Shown: positions 44,636 through 52,782, counted from the stretch's first letter. The stretch is 64,000 bases of DNA from CAVQUE01 sp046290435 (GCA_046290435.1 JBKAGO010000074.1:1-64000), one strand, 5' to 3'. The notes: generated by a model not told the origin, from the letters alone. Made by a program: numbers and translations.

Positions 44636-44808
44636 TCGAGCGCAGCGGCGAACGCGTCGTCTTCGTCGTCGGTGAGATCCTCGATCAGCACCGTGTCGAG
44701 CGACGCCATGACGGGTGCTGACGCGAGCTGGTCGGGGGTCAGGTCGGCTGGCAGCAGGCCGGTGCTGCGCGATGCCTCATCTCGATGATGTGCTGCGCCG
44801 TCGCTCAC
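44632..44808 (-). CDS. vapB: VapB-like antitoxin of the adjacent PIN toxin
   Basis: 58 residues, mostly acidic (TVLIEDLTDDEDDAFAAALE at the C-terminus), with a short TGLLPADLTPDQLASAPVM middle. No classical DNA-binding fold is evident, so assignment rests on its position and 4-base overlap with vapC. The GTG at 44808 is fixed by TACGCT 7 bases upstream. Confidence 0.7.
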   Translation of the reverse strand: MSDGAAHHRDEASRSTGLLPADLTPDQLASAPVMASLDTVLIEDLTDDEDDAFAAALE

Positions 44809-44815
44809 GGACCCA

Positions 44816-44821
44816 AGCGTA
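44816..44821 (-). promoter_or_regulatory. -10 box of the vapBC pair
   Basis: TACGCT on the minus strand ends 7 bases before the GTG at 44808; leaderless pattern. Confidence 0.45.
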
Positions 44822-44844
44822 CGCGCGTCCTCAGCCGACAGCCA

Positions 44845-45114
44845 CGAACCCGACGACAGACGTCCGGATCGCTCGCCGACAGGTCGAGGCGATCGCCGGA
44901 CTCCCACGCAAGGACCAACAACGCGTCCGTGCCGCCGATCGATCTCCTCGCGGACGAACCACGGCCACCGAACTGTGTCGCCCTTGTCGGAGAGGACTTG
45001 GTGTACCGGGTTCGAGTGGGTGACCACCGGATCGTGTACGAGGTGGTCGATTCGCGCCTCGTGAACCACGTCGTGCGGGTGGGGTATCGCCGCGACGTCT
45101 CCCGGGACCGCTGA
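44845..45114 (+). pseudogene. frameshifted RelE-family toxin remnant
   Basis: Two overlapping frames together rebuild a RelE protein. One gives TDVRIARRQVEAIAGLPRKDQQRVRAA up to about 44930; the next, one base out of phase, continues IDLLADEPRPP...LVYRVRVGDHRIVYEVVD...VVRVGYRRDV to the stop at 45114. An extra G near 44934 (between GCC and ATCGAT) explains the shift. No ATG or GTG start remains at the expected place and no antitoxin gene is next to it. It is a decayed toxin beside HNH copy B. Confidence 0.7.
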
Positions 45115-45121
45115 GGCCGAC

Positions 45122-46219
45122 TCAGATCGCCGGTGGGTGGTGGCGTCGGTGGTGGCAGGGGGCGCAGCGGAGTTGGAGTTCGTCGATGATGGTGCGGCGG
45201 CTGGTTTCGTAGGCGGGGACGTGGTCGTATTCGCCGAGGTCGTGGCGTCCGCAGTCGACGCAGCTCCGGTCGCGTTCCTTCACGACCCGTCGTTGACGGG
45301 CGGTGGGGTGACGCTGGCGACCGGACGCGTTGATGGGTCTGCCGTCGGCGTCGTGGATCAACACCCGCAGGAACGCATCCGGGACGAGCTCGGCGATGAT
45401 GCTGTCGCAGATCGGGGTGCCGTCGTCGGTCGTGGCGCCGTCGCCGCGGACGTGGAAGATCACCTCGGTGTCGACGCGTCCGGTGCCCTCGTCGAGGATC
45501 TCCTCGATGGCGTCCGCGTACTGGGCTGCGCTGGATGGGTAGGTGCCGTCGGCTTCGCGGCGGGCCTTGGAGCGCATGACGAGCACCGACAGCACAGAGA
45601 TCAGCACCGCGGCGATGTGGGGCTGGAGGCGCAGGGTGAACACGACCATTCCGTCTGCCTCGGTGCGCCACTGCACCGAACGCGACGCCCGCTGACGCGC
45701 TGCGATGTCCTCGGCCGGAAGGTTGCGGTGCATCCACGCGGCGATGACCTTGCCGACCTCCGACGCCGGCACACCCGTGACCAACTCGACGAGCTCGGCC
45801 TCGTTCTCCGGCGTCGCCGTACGCGTCAGGGTGCGGACCGTCGAATACGACAGGCGCCGCTCCGCGAACGCCGCAGCCGTGACCGGCAGCTGTGTGAGCG
45901 CTTTGCCGATACGGATCCACTCCCGTGCCGTGCACGCTTCGACATCGGCCACCGTGGCGAGCCAGTGCGCCGCCGTCGGCGACCCGTCCAGAATCCACTC
46001 CGGCGACTCCGCGAACGCCGCCGCAGCCACGACGATGCGGTACTGATAACGGCGGAGCTCGCCGGACAATGCCACCAGCTCTGCCCCGAGCGGACCCGCC
46101 CCCACCACAGGGCTCGCTCCGGGGTGCTCGTCTTCTCCACGCCTACCTTGGGTCGTCGCTACGATCGAGGATCGGTCAGAGGGAGAAGGCGTTCCCTCGA
46201 TCGTGCGACACCCGGACAC
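45122..46219 (-). CDS. DUF222-HNH endonuclease (13E12 family), copy B, altered N-terminus
   Basis: From SPVVGAGPLGAELVALSG onward the protein is almost identical to copy A and keeps the HNH motif (CVDCGRHDLGEYDHV...CAPCHHRRHH). The original GTG start (46140, MEKTSTPER) is now in another frame because one base is missing near 46113 compared with copies A and C. Translation could instead begin at the GTG at 46108 or at the upstream GTG 46219 given here, which would translate part of the 5' module. It may be a fading copy. Confidence 0.7.
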   Translation of the reverse strand: MSGCRTIEGTPSPSDRSSIVATTQGRRGEDEHPGASPVVGAGPLGAELVALSGELRRYQYRIVVAAAAFAESPEWILDGSPTAAHWLATVADVEACTAREWIRIGKALTQLPVTAAAFAERRLSYSTVRTLTRTATPENEAELVELVTGVPASEVGKVIAAWMHRNLPAEDIAARQRASRSVQWRTEADGMVVFTLRLQPHIAAVLISVLSVLVMRSKARREADGTYPSSAAQYADAIEEILDEGTGRVDTEVIFHVRGDGATTDDGTPICDSIIAELVPDAFLRVLIHDADGRPINASGRQRHPTARQRRVVKERDRSCVDCGRHDLGEYDHVPAYETSRRTIIDELQLRCAPCHHRRHHPPAI

Positions 46220-46348
46220 TCTCGCCGGGGCGCCGTCCGGACGCGCCGCATCCTCTCGAAACCGTGAAACCGGAGGTCAGCGACGCCCGCCGACGCGTCC
46301 GCCCACCCCGAAACCAAACCCCAGGTCAGCGACGCGTCCGCGGACGCG
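46152..46348. repeat. conserved 5' module of HNH copy B
   Basis: A long inverted repeat is formed by 46152-46170 and 46193-46209 with one mismatch or gap. The shared 25-base block is at 46324-46348, and an imperfect second copy of its start is near 46274. Same order and spacing as in modules A and C. Confidence 0.8.
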
Positions 46349-46451
46349 TCCGACGGCTCCAGAGATGCGGATGAAGCCGGTTGTGGGCGGTTCCCTGGGC
46401 TCGACTGGAGGAGCTCTGGGACGCCGCGAGCCAACCGGCACCCGCCGAGCG

Positions 46452-46889
46452 CTACGTGTCGCTGGTCGCTGAGCAGCTCCCGGTAAGGGCTGACCGAAGT
46501 GCCTCTGCCTGCCGCCGTCGCGTTTCCATCTCGACCTCATGGGTTTCGGCGTTCCAGAAGTCATCCCCGACGAAGCGCGGGACGATGTGAAAATGCAGAT
46601 GGTCGATCTCCTGACCCGGGGGATTGTTGTTCTGCCGGATCGTCGTCCCGTCCGCTCCAAAGGCCGACTGGACCGCCCGTGCGACATCTCGAACTGACCT
46701 GAAGACGGGCGCAACGTCGTCGTCTTCGAGCTCGTACAACGTGGCCACGTGAGCTCGGGTCACGAGTAGCGAGTAGCCAGCATTGCCAGCTGGCTGCCAG
46801 CGAGCCGGAAAGACAGAGACCACGTCGTCGCTGTAGGCCAACGGCGCTCCGACCCCCGCAGCCTCGGCACACATCACGCATGACTCCAC
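46452..46889 (-). CDS. HIT-family nucleotide hydrolase
   Basis: 145 residues. The histidine triad is QEIDHLHFHIVPRF. A CVMC pair near the start suggests a structural zinc as in many HIT proteins. ATLYELEDDDVAPVFRSVRDVARAVQ is the typical middle helix. Such proteins hydrolyse AMP-linked dinucleotides or adenylated products. GTG 46889 or ATG 46874 could be the start; the former keeps the first Cys. Probably co-oriented but separately transcribed from the PPOX gene 50 bases upstream. Confidence 0.85.
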   Translation of the reverse strand: MESCVMCAEAAGVGAPLAYSDDVVSVFPARWQPAGNAGYSLLVTRAHVATLYELEDDDVAPVFRSVRDVARAVQSAFGADGTTIRQNNNPPGQEIDHLHFHIVPRFVGDDFWNAETHEVEMETRRRQAEALRSALTGSCSATSDT

Positions 46890-46939
46890 GAACGGGAGTC
46901 TCGCACGGCCCAGGTAGCGCAGAACGGCCCTTCTGTGCG

Positions 46940-47437
46940 CTACTCGTCCTCGAACAGTGAGGGCGGGAATCCGCCCTTGCTGATCGGGCCCCAGCGCTCG
47001 ATCTCGATGACGATCGCAGACTTGTCCTGCTCTGCCATGGCGGCGCGGTACTCGTCCCAGTCGGGGTGCTCGCCGGAGATGGCCCGGTAGTAGTCGACCA
47101 GCACGTCGGCGGCTTCGGGCATGTCGACCACGTGTGCGGCACCGTCGATCTGCAGCCATTCGTCGTTGAACGCCTCACCCATGACCAGCACCGACGCGGC
47201 CGTGCGCCGCCGGGCGTTGCGGGTCTTGGCCCGCTCGGGGTAGGTGGCCACGACCAGGTGACGGTCAGGCGTCACGGCGCCCGTGACCAGGCTCAGCTGC
47301 GGGCGCCCGTCGGCGCGGGTGGTCGCCAGCACCCACCGGTGCCGCTCGGCGACGAACTCGGCCAGGCCGTCGTGGTCGACGGTGATGTCGGCGGCCATGT
47401 ACGCCGCTCGGCGATCGGTTCTCGGGATCTTGGGCAT
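46940..47437 (-). CDS. PPOX-class F420-dependent protein
   Basis: 165 residues of the pyridoxamine-phosphate-oxidase-like split barrel. HRWVLATTRADGRPQLSLVTGAVTPDRHLVVAT and KTRNARRRTAASVLVMG form the flavin/F420 pocket of Rv1155-like proteins. AGGAG stands 7 bases before the ATG at 47437; MAADIT at 47398 is an alternative start. F420 use fits the LLM enzyme in this window and an actinobacterial host. Substrate unknown. Confidence 0.82.
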   Translation of the reverse strand: MPKIPRTDRRAAYMAADITVDHDGLAEFVAERHRWVLATTRADGRPQLSLVTGAVTPDRHLVVATYPERAKTRNARRRTAASVLVMGEAFNDEWLQIDGAAHVVDMPEAADVLVDYYRAISGEHPDWDEYRAAMAEQDKSAIVIEIERWGPISKGGFPPSLFEDE

Positions 47438-47582
47438 GGTGGCTCCTGGGGTCGACCGGCCCGACCATCATGGCCCGGCGATGACAGGGGGCGATTTCGC
47501 GATCGCTGTCGATTTCGCAGCTCCCCACGCGTCATGGTGGTGTCGGCGACCGTCGTCGACGACCGATCCAGGAGGATCTCCG

Positions 47583-47939
47583 ATGAAGTACTTCGTTCTG
47601 TTGGCCGGCGAGGATCGCTCGACCGGACCGTGGGATTCGTTGTCCGCGGAGGAGCAGGCGGCCGAGATGGCCAAGCACGGCGAGTTCGCAGCGGCGTGTG
47701 AGGAGCGCGCCGACGTCGAGATACTCGGCGGCGAGGCCCTCGGCGACGGCTCGATGGCGACCACGCTGCGCACCGTCGACGGCGAGCTGACCATCACCGA
47801 CGGGCCCTTCGCCGAGGCCGCCGAACAGATCGGCGGCTTCTACCTGATCGAGGCACCCGACCTCGACGCGGTGATCGAGTTGTGTCGGATCCTGCCCGCC
47901 TACGACATGGACATCCGCCCGGTCATGGACATGGGCTGA
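47583..47939 (+). CDS. YCII/DGPF-domain protein
   Basis: 118 residues. MKYFVLLAGED, the DGPFAEAAEQIGGFYLIEA motif that names DGPF proteins, and the AYDMDIRPVMD end identify the YCII-like fold. AGGAGG 7 bases before the ATG is one of the best ribosome-binding sites here. It is 3 bases from the ECF sigma gene. DGPF genes are the standard partners and targets of ECF42 sigma factors. Confidence 0.92.
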   Translation: MKYFVLLAGEDRSTGPWDSLSAEEQAAEMAKHGEFAAACEERADVEILGGEALGDGSMATTLRTVDGELTITDGPFAEAAEQIGGFYLIEAPDLDAVIELCRILPAYDMDIRPVMDMG

Positions 47940-47942
47940 CCG

Positions 47943-49259
47943 ATGCCCGGTCCGGTGCGAGGCGAGGAGGACGTGGGCGTAGGCGTGGGCGTGCACGTGG
48001 ATGTGCATGTGCATGTGCATGGAGCGATCGCCGACGTCTACCGCGCCGAGTGGGGGCGCTTGCTGTCGATGCTCGTCGCCCGCACCCGACGGCTCGACCT
48101 CGCCGAGGACGCCCTGGGCGAAGCGTTCGCCCGGGCGAGCGATCGGTGGCCCGTGGTCGGGGTCCCGGCGAACCCGGCCGGGTGGCTGTACACGACCGCT
48201 TCGCGCCAGATGATCGCCCGGCTGCGCAGCGAAGCCGTCGCCGGACGCAAGGCGCCGCTGCTGGCCGTTCGAGACGACCGGCCCGACTCGGTCGAGGCCG
48301 CCGGGTGGCGGGCCTCCGGCGAGGTCGACGACCTCGACGATCTCCGCGACGAGCGCCTGGCGATCGTGTTGTTGTGCAGCCACCCGGCTCTACGGCCCGA
48401 GGCAAGATCGGCCCTGGCACTGCGTCTGGTGATCGGCACACCGACCACCGAGATCGCCCGCCTGTTCCTCGTGTCGCCGACAACCATGGCGGCTCGCATC
48501 ACGCGGGCGAAGAAGAAGATCGTCACCGCGGGCATCCCGCTGGCGCACCCCGTGGGCGACGAGCTCGCCGCTCGGCTCGACGACGTCTGCCGCACGATCT
48601 ACCTGGCGTTCACCGCGGGCTACACGCCGGGCGAAGGGCCGGATCTGCTGCGTGCCGATCGTGCCGGCGACGCAGTCGAGCTGGCTGCGGTGCTCCGCTC
48701 CCTCGTGCCCGGCGCCGCACAGGTCCAGGCCCTGGCCGCACTGTTGCTGCTCCAGCACGCCCGCCGTGACGCCCGTGTCCGCGCGGGTCGCCTGATCACG
48801 CTGGCGGACCAGGACCGTTCGCTGTGGCGCCACGACGAGATCCGCGCCGGCCTCGGCCTGATCGCCACGCTCCCCGCCGATGTGGGATACGCCGAGGAGC
48901 TCCGCCTCCAGGGCCTGATCGCCGCCGAGCACTCCCGGGCGCGGGTCGCATCCGACACCGACTGGAGGGCGATCAGCGTCATCTACGCCGAACTCGAGGC
49001 CGTGACCCGGTCGCCGGTCGTGCGCCTCAACCGGGCGGTCGCCGTGGCCGAGTCCGACGGACCGGTCGCCGGCCTGGCGCTGCTGGCCGGGCTCGACGGC
49101 GCACTCCCCCACAACCACCGATTGCCGGCCGTCCGTGCCGACCTGGCCCGCCGTGGCGGCGACATCGACCTGGCCCGCTCCTCGTACCGGCAGGCACTGT
49201 CGCTGTGCGCCAACGACGTCGAGCGCCGCTTCCTCGCCGACCGGCTGGCGTCGCTCTGA
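47943..49259 (+). CDS. ECF42-group RNA polymerase sigma factor with TPR-like extension
   Basis: 438 residues. Sigma region 2 (RTRRLDLAEDALGEAFARA...NPAGWLYTTASRQMIARLR) and region 4 (LALRLVIGTPTTEIARLFLVSPTTMAARITRAKKKI) are followed by a DUF6596/TPR-like C-terminal domain of about 200 residues that replaces an anti-sigma factor in this group. Before region 2 lies an odd Gly/Val/His run (GVGVGVHVDVHVHVHG) from a GTGCAT-type microsatellite at 47985-48020. Expected to activate the upstream DGPF gene. Confidence 0.92.
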   Translation: MPGPVRGEEDVGVGVGVHVDVHVHVHGAIADVYRAEWGRLLSMLVARTRRLDLAEDALGEAFARASDRWPVVGVPANPAGWLYTTASRQMIARLRSEAVAGRKAPLLAVRDDRPDSVEAAGWRASGEVDDLDDLRDERLAIVLLCSHPALRPEARSALALRLVIGTPTTEIARLFLVSPTTMAARITRAKKKIVTAGIPLAHPVGDELAARLDDVCRTIYLAFTAGYTPGEGPDLLRADRAGDAVELAAVLRSLVPGAAQVQALAALLLLQHARRDARVRAGRLITLADQDRSLWRHDEIRAGLGLIATLPADVGYAEELRLQGLIAAEHSRARVASDTDWRAISVIYAELEAVTRSPVVRLNRAVAVAESDGPVAGLALLAGLDGALPHNHRLPAVRADLARRGGDIDLARSSYRQALSLCANDVERRFLADRLASL

Positions 49260-49317
49260 CGGCCACTGTCGGCTCAGACGGCGACGATCTCGACGCACCA
49301 GCGAACCAGCATGTCCG

Positions 49318-50280
49318 TCACGTCGGTGATGTGAGCGTTGGTCGTGCTCGGAGCCGGTTGGCGGTGAGGGCGAGCACCGGGAGCTCGATGAGGGGGCCGA
49401 CGACGAGGGCGACGGCGACGAGCGGCCGGTCCGGGAACGCGGTGGTCGCGATGGCGAGCGCGACCGGGGAGTTGCGGGCCATGGTCGTCATGGTGAGCGT
49501 GACGCGTTCGGGGTGACGCAGGTCGAGCGCCGGAGCGGTGACGGCTGCGATCAGGTACGTGACGACGAAGAACGCCGCAAGCGGCGCGAGGAGTCGAAGG
49601 AAGGCCTCGGGGTTGTCGGTGACGACCCGGGCGTGGGTCGCGAAGATCGCGGCGATCGCGACGGCGAGGAGTCCGAGTCCGAGCGGCTGCGCTCGTTGGA
49701 GGGTTTGGTCGAGGCGGCCGTGGTCGGCGGTGCGTGCGGCGATCAGACGCAGGACCGCTGCGATGGCGAGTGGGATGCCCAACACGATGGCGACGCTGCG
49801 GGCGAGTTCGCCGAGTGGCACGTCGGCAGCGGTGCCGGTGAACGCGGTGACGAAGACCGGGAGGAGCAGGAGCTGCAGGACGAGGTTGGGCGGGAGCAGC
49901 GACGCAGCCAGGGCGACGTTGCCTCGGGCGGTGCCGGTGAACACGAGGTACCAGTCGGTGCACGGTGTGACGAGGAGCATCACCAGGCCGAGGCGGAGGT
50001 CGGGATGACCCGAGAGCAGCATCCACCCGAGCAGTCCGGCGAACAGGGGCGTCCACACGAAGTTGACGCCGACACTGGCGGCGGCGACCCCGGGGTGGGG
50101 CCGGATGCCAGAGGTGAACGACCGGCCGTCGATCCCCGCGAACGTCAACGCGAGCAACCCGATCAGGGCAGGGACGACGAGGTCTTGGGGCGCGTCGCCC
50201 AGGTCGAACACGAGGCCGACGATGGTGCCGACGGCGACGGCGGCGAGCACCACGGGTATCTGCCAACGGGTCACACCCAT
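49318..50280 (-). CDS. ACR3/bile-acid-sodium-symporter-like transporter
   Basis: 320 residues with nine or ten hydrophobic spans. VTPCTDWYLVFTG corresponds to the conserved Cys-containing motif of ACR3 arsenite carriers, and MTTMARNSPVALAIA to the second discontinuous helix. No arsenate reductase or ArsR gene is adjacent, so arsenite export is possible but not established. Start at ATG 50280; no convincing ribosome-binding site. Confidence 0.8.
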   Translation of the reverse strand: MGVTRWQIPVVLAAVAVGTIVGLVFDLGDAPQDLVVPALIGLLALTFAGIDGRSFTSGIRPHPGVAAASVGVNFVWTPLFAGLLGWMLLSGHPDLRLGLVMLLVTPCTDWYLVFTGTARGNVALAASLLPPNLVLQLLLLPVFVTAFTGTAADVPLGELARSVAIVLGIPLAIAAVLRLIAARTADHGRLDQTLQRAQPLGLGLLAVAIAAIFATHARVVTDNPEAFLRLLAPLAAFFVVTYLIAAVTAPALDLRHPERVTLTMTTMARNSPVALAIATTAFPDRPLVAVALVVGPLIELPVLALTANRLRARPTLTSPT

Positions 50281-50319
50281 GCGTCGCCGATGATCTCGGC
50301 GGCTCCGGAAGGAAGCACC

Positions 50320-50718
50320 TCAGCCGTCAGACGCAGCGTGCAGTCTCAGCTCGGTGTGTCTCGCAAGCGCGGCGAAGTCCGCGTCGGCGTGGAGGATCGC
50401 AACGCCGGCGCGGACGGCGACAGCGGCGATGAGGCAGTCGATGAGCTTTCGAACCGTTTCACCGTGACTCCGACAGGAGCGGTACATCGAGGCTGCGGCC
50501 TCGTAGTCGGCGGGAGTCGTGGGGAGCACGGTTGCTCTCGCCAGGAGGCCCCGCAGCTGGGTGAGGTGTCGCTCGTCGCGAGCGCCGGCGAGGACTTCCA
50601 TCGATACGGCATCACAGATCGCGAGATCTGCGTCGAGCAATCGGTCCACGGCGTTGCAGACCTCGGATCCGGTGTCGCGTAGGAACTCGATCCACGCCGA
50701 TGTGTCGATGAGGATCAC
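50320..50718 (-). CDS. vapC: PIN-domain toxin (VapC type)
   Basis: 132 residues. MILIDTSAWIEFLRD gives Asp5; MEVLAGA gives Glu41; LIDCLIAAVAV and LHADADFAAL give the remaining acids. This is a standard VapC ribonuclease. The ATG overlaps the antitoxin stop by ATGA. Confidence 0.92.
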   Translation of the reverse strand: MILIDTSAWIEFLRDTGSEVCNAVDRLLDADLAICDAVSMEVLAGARDERHLTQLRGLLARATVLPTTPADYEAAASMYRSCRSHGETVRKLIDCLIAAVAVRAGVAILHADADFAALARHTELRLHAASDG

Positions 50719-50915
50719 ACGCGACTCGTGCGCATCTCGTCGAGGTCGCCGTCCCAGCCGGTACCGCGCATCGAGCGAGCCTCATCGAGCCCGAGGGGCT
50801 CGCCCGCTGCGTGACGGAGGGCGAAGTTGACCGCTTCTCGCTTCGTACGAAGGTGGTAGCGCTCCATCACACGCTGGCAGAGCTCTTCGTCGATGTCGAT
50901 GTTGGTACGAGCCAT
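50715..50915 (-). CDS. vapB: VapB-family antitoxin
   Basis: 66 residues. MARTNIDIDEELCQRVMERYHLRTKREAVNFALRHAAG is the VapB (type II, MetJ/Arc RHH-like) start, with GLDEARSMRGTGWDGDLDEMR, the toxin-binding Arg/Trp tail found in mycobacterial VapB. ATG 50915 is set by the -10 box 6 bases upstream; a longer frame upstream has no support. Confidence 0.92.
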   Translation of the reverse strand: MARTNIDIDEELCQRVMERYHLRTKREAVNFALRHAAGEPLGLDEARSMRGTGWDGDLDEMRTSRV

Positions 50916-50921
50916 ACACCA

Positions 50922-50927
50922 ACAATA
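50922..50927 (-). promoter_or_regulatory. -10 box of the second vapBC operon
   Basis: TATTGT on the minus strand ends 6 bases before the ATG at 50915; leaderless pattern. Confidence 0.55.
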
Positions 50928-51037
50928 CACCTTCGTCAGTTGTGAGCGTCCGCCGGTCAGTGCCGTTCTCGCCATCCTGAGCACTCGAGGAACCACGCGC
51001 GCTGGATGGCAGCCCACCCAGAACGTCATCGCCGCCG

Positions 51038-51466
51038 TCAGAACGTCTGCTCACCGGGAAGCGCGGCTGCCTGTCGGATCCAGTCGCGCAGCTGGTCGTC
51101 GTCGATCTCGTCGTCCTCGCGGATGTTCGAGTAGCGGACCGCCGGGTACTTCGAGGTCTCCGGCGGCGGTGGTTCGAGTTCGCCGCCGTTCAACCAGGTG
51201 ACCTTCACGTACTTCGTCATGCAGTGCATGCTGAAGAACCACCCGTTGCCCTCGATGCCGTAGAACGGCGAGTTCCACCGCACCGCCTGGGCCACGTCGG
51301 GCACCTCGGCCAGGATCAGCGCGTCGAGGTGGCGACCGATCACACCCTTCCAGCCCGGCATCGCATCGAGGTACGCCTGCACCGGTTCACGGCCGTCGCC
51401 CTTGCCGATCTGCGGGTTGCCACCGGACAACAGGACCGTGCCATCGGGCAGCTTCTCCATCGCCAT
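51038..51466 (-). CDS. DUF1801 (YdhG-like) protein
   Basis: 142 residues. VQAYLDAMPGWKGVIGRHLDALILAEVPDVAQAVRWNSPFYGIEGNGWFFSMHCMTKYVKVTWLNG is the DUF1801 fold, which resembles SRPBCC/YdhG proteins without known enzymatic role. GAGGAGG precedes the start. Single gene next to HNH copy C. Confidence 0.85.
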   Translation of the reverse strand: MAMEKLPDGTVLLSGGNPQIGKGDGREPVQAYLDAMPGWKGVIGRHLDALILAEVPDVAQAVRWNSPFYGIEGNGWFFSMHCMTKYVKVTWLNGGELEPPPPETSKYPAVRYSNIREDDEIDDDQLRDWIRQAAALPGEQTF

Positions 51467-51547
51467 GCCGGTGCCTCCTCGTGCCAGGGCCCATTCTGGA
51501 CCAAGGCAGCGGAGCAGTCGCGCGGTGCTCGTCTATCGCTGACGTGT

Positions 51548-52567
51548 TCAGCGCGTGGGTGGATGGTGGCGTCGGTGGTGGCAGGGGGCGCAGCGGAGTT
51601 GGAGTTCGTCGACGTGGGTGCGGCGGGTGGTTTCGTATTCGGGGACGTGGTCGTATTCGCCGAGGTCGTGTCGGCCGCAGTCCACACAGCTCCGGTCGCG
51701 TTCCTTGACGACTCTGCGCTGGCGCTCTGTGGGGTGGCGTTGTTTGCCGGATGCGTTGATGGGGCGGCGTTCGGCGTCGTGGATCAGGACCCGCAGGAAC
51801 GCCTGGGGGACGAGTTCGGCGATGGTGGTGTCACAGATCGGGGTGCCGTCATCTGTGGTGGCGCCGTCGCCGCGGACGTGGAAGATGACCTCGGTGTCGA
51901 CGCGTCCGGTGCCCGCATCGAGGATCTCCTCGACGGCGTTCGCGTACTGGGCTGCGCTCGACGGGTAGGTGCCGTCTGGTTCGCGGCGGGCCTTGGAACG
52001 CATCACCAGAACCGACAGCACCGAGATCAAGATCGCGGCGATGTGGGGTTGGAGGCGCAGGGTGAACACCACCATGCCGTCGGCCTCGGTACGCCACTTG
52101 ACGCTCCGGGAGGCGCGTTGGCGGGCGGCGATGTCCTCGGGTGGGAGGTTGCGGTGCATCCACGCAGCGATGACCTTGCCCGCCTCCGACGCCGGGACAT
52201 CGGCCACCAGCTCCACGAGCTCGGCCTCGTTCTCCGGCGTCGCGCTGCGGGTCAGGGTGCGGACCTGGGTATACGACAGACGCCGCTCGGCAAAGGCCTG
52301 CGTCGTGACCGGCAGCGCCGTGAGAGCTTTGCCGATGCGGATCCACTCCCGTGCAGTACACGCCTCGACGCCGGCGACGGTGGCCAGCCAATGCGCAGGC
52401 GTCGGGGAACCGTCGAGGATCCACTCGGGCGACTCCGCGAACGCCGCCGCAGTCCTCACCAGCTTGTACTGATAACGCGAGAGCTGGGCGGACAACGCCA
52501 CCAGCTCCGACCCCAACGGCCCTGCCCCCGGTGCGGGGGATCGTTCGAGGGTGCTCGTCTTCTCCAC
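51548..52567 (-). CDS. DUF222-HNH endonuclease (13E12 family), copy C
   Basis: 339 residues, the same length as copy A with scattered substitutions (for example SRYQYKLVRTAAAFAESPEW). HNH motif intact (CVDCGRHDLGEYDHV...CAPCHHRRHH). The GTG at 52567 follows AGGAGAGG. Because its 5' module keeps a perfect 21-bp inverted repeat, it may be the most recently active copy. Confidence 0.88.
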   Translation of the reverse strand: MEKTSTLERSPAPGAGPLGSELVALSAQLSRYQYKLVRTAAAFAESPEWILDGSPTPAHWLATVAGVEACTAREWIRIGKALTALPVTTQAFAERRLSYTQVRTLTRSATPENEAELVELVADVPASEAGKVIAAWMHRNLPPEDIAARQRASRSVKWRTEADGMVVFTLRLQPHIAAILISVLSVLVMRSKARREPDGTYPSSAAQYANAVEEILDAGTGRVDTEVIFHVRGDGATTDDGTPICDTTIAELVPQAFLRVLIHDAERRPINASGKQRHPTERQRRVVKERDRSCVDCGRHDLGEYDHVPEYETTRRTHVDELQLRCAPCHHRRHHPPTR

Positions 52568-52581
52568 GGACCTCTCCTGAT

Positions 52582-52745
52582 GTCGTCGCTACGATCGAGG
52601 GATGGTCAGAGGGGGAGAAGGCGTTCCCTCGATCGTAGCGACGACCTATGACAGGCTCGCCGGCCGCCCGCCGCGCCAGCGGACGCGTTCCGACGATCAC
52701 CGCGAAACCGCAAAACCCCTGGTCAGCGACGCGTCCGCGGACGCG
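52582..52745. repeat. conserved 5' module of HNH copy C with a perfect 21-bp inverted repeat
   Basis: The arms at 52582-52602 and 52625-52645 are perfect inverted copies (beginning GTCGTCGCTACGATCG) around a 22-base loop. The 25-base block common to all three copies is at 52721-52745. The hairpin lies 15 bases upstream of the HNH start and could be a transcribed leader structure, an operator or the recognition end of a mobile unit. Confidence 0.88.
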
Positions 52746-52782
52746 TCCGCCGCCTCGACGGACGTCGCACGTCGCCCGAAGC

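Noticed and set aside
44900..44960. Programmed frameshift in the RelE remnant
   Set aside because: No slippery heptamer or stimulatory structure, and the start codon is also missing, so decay is the simpler reading.
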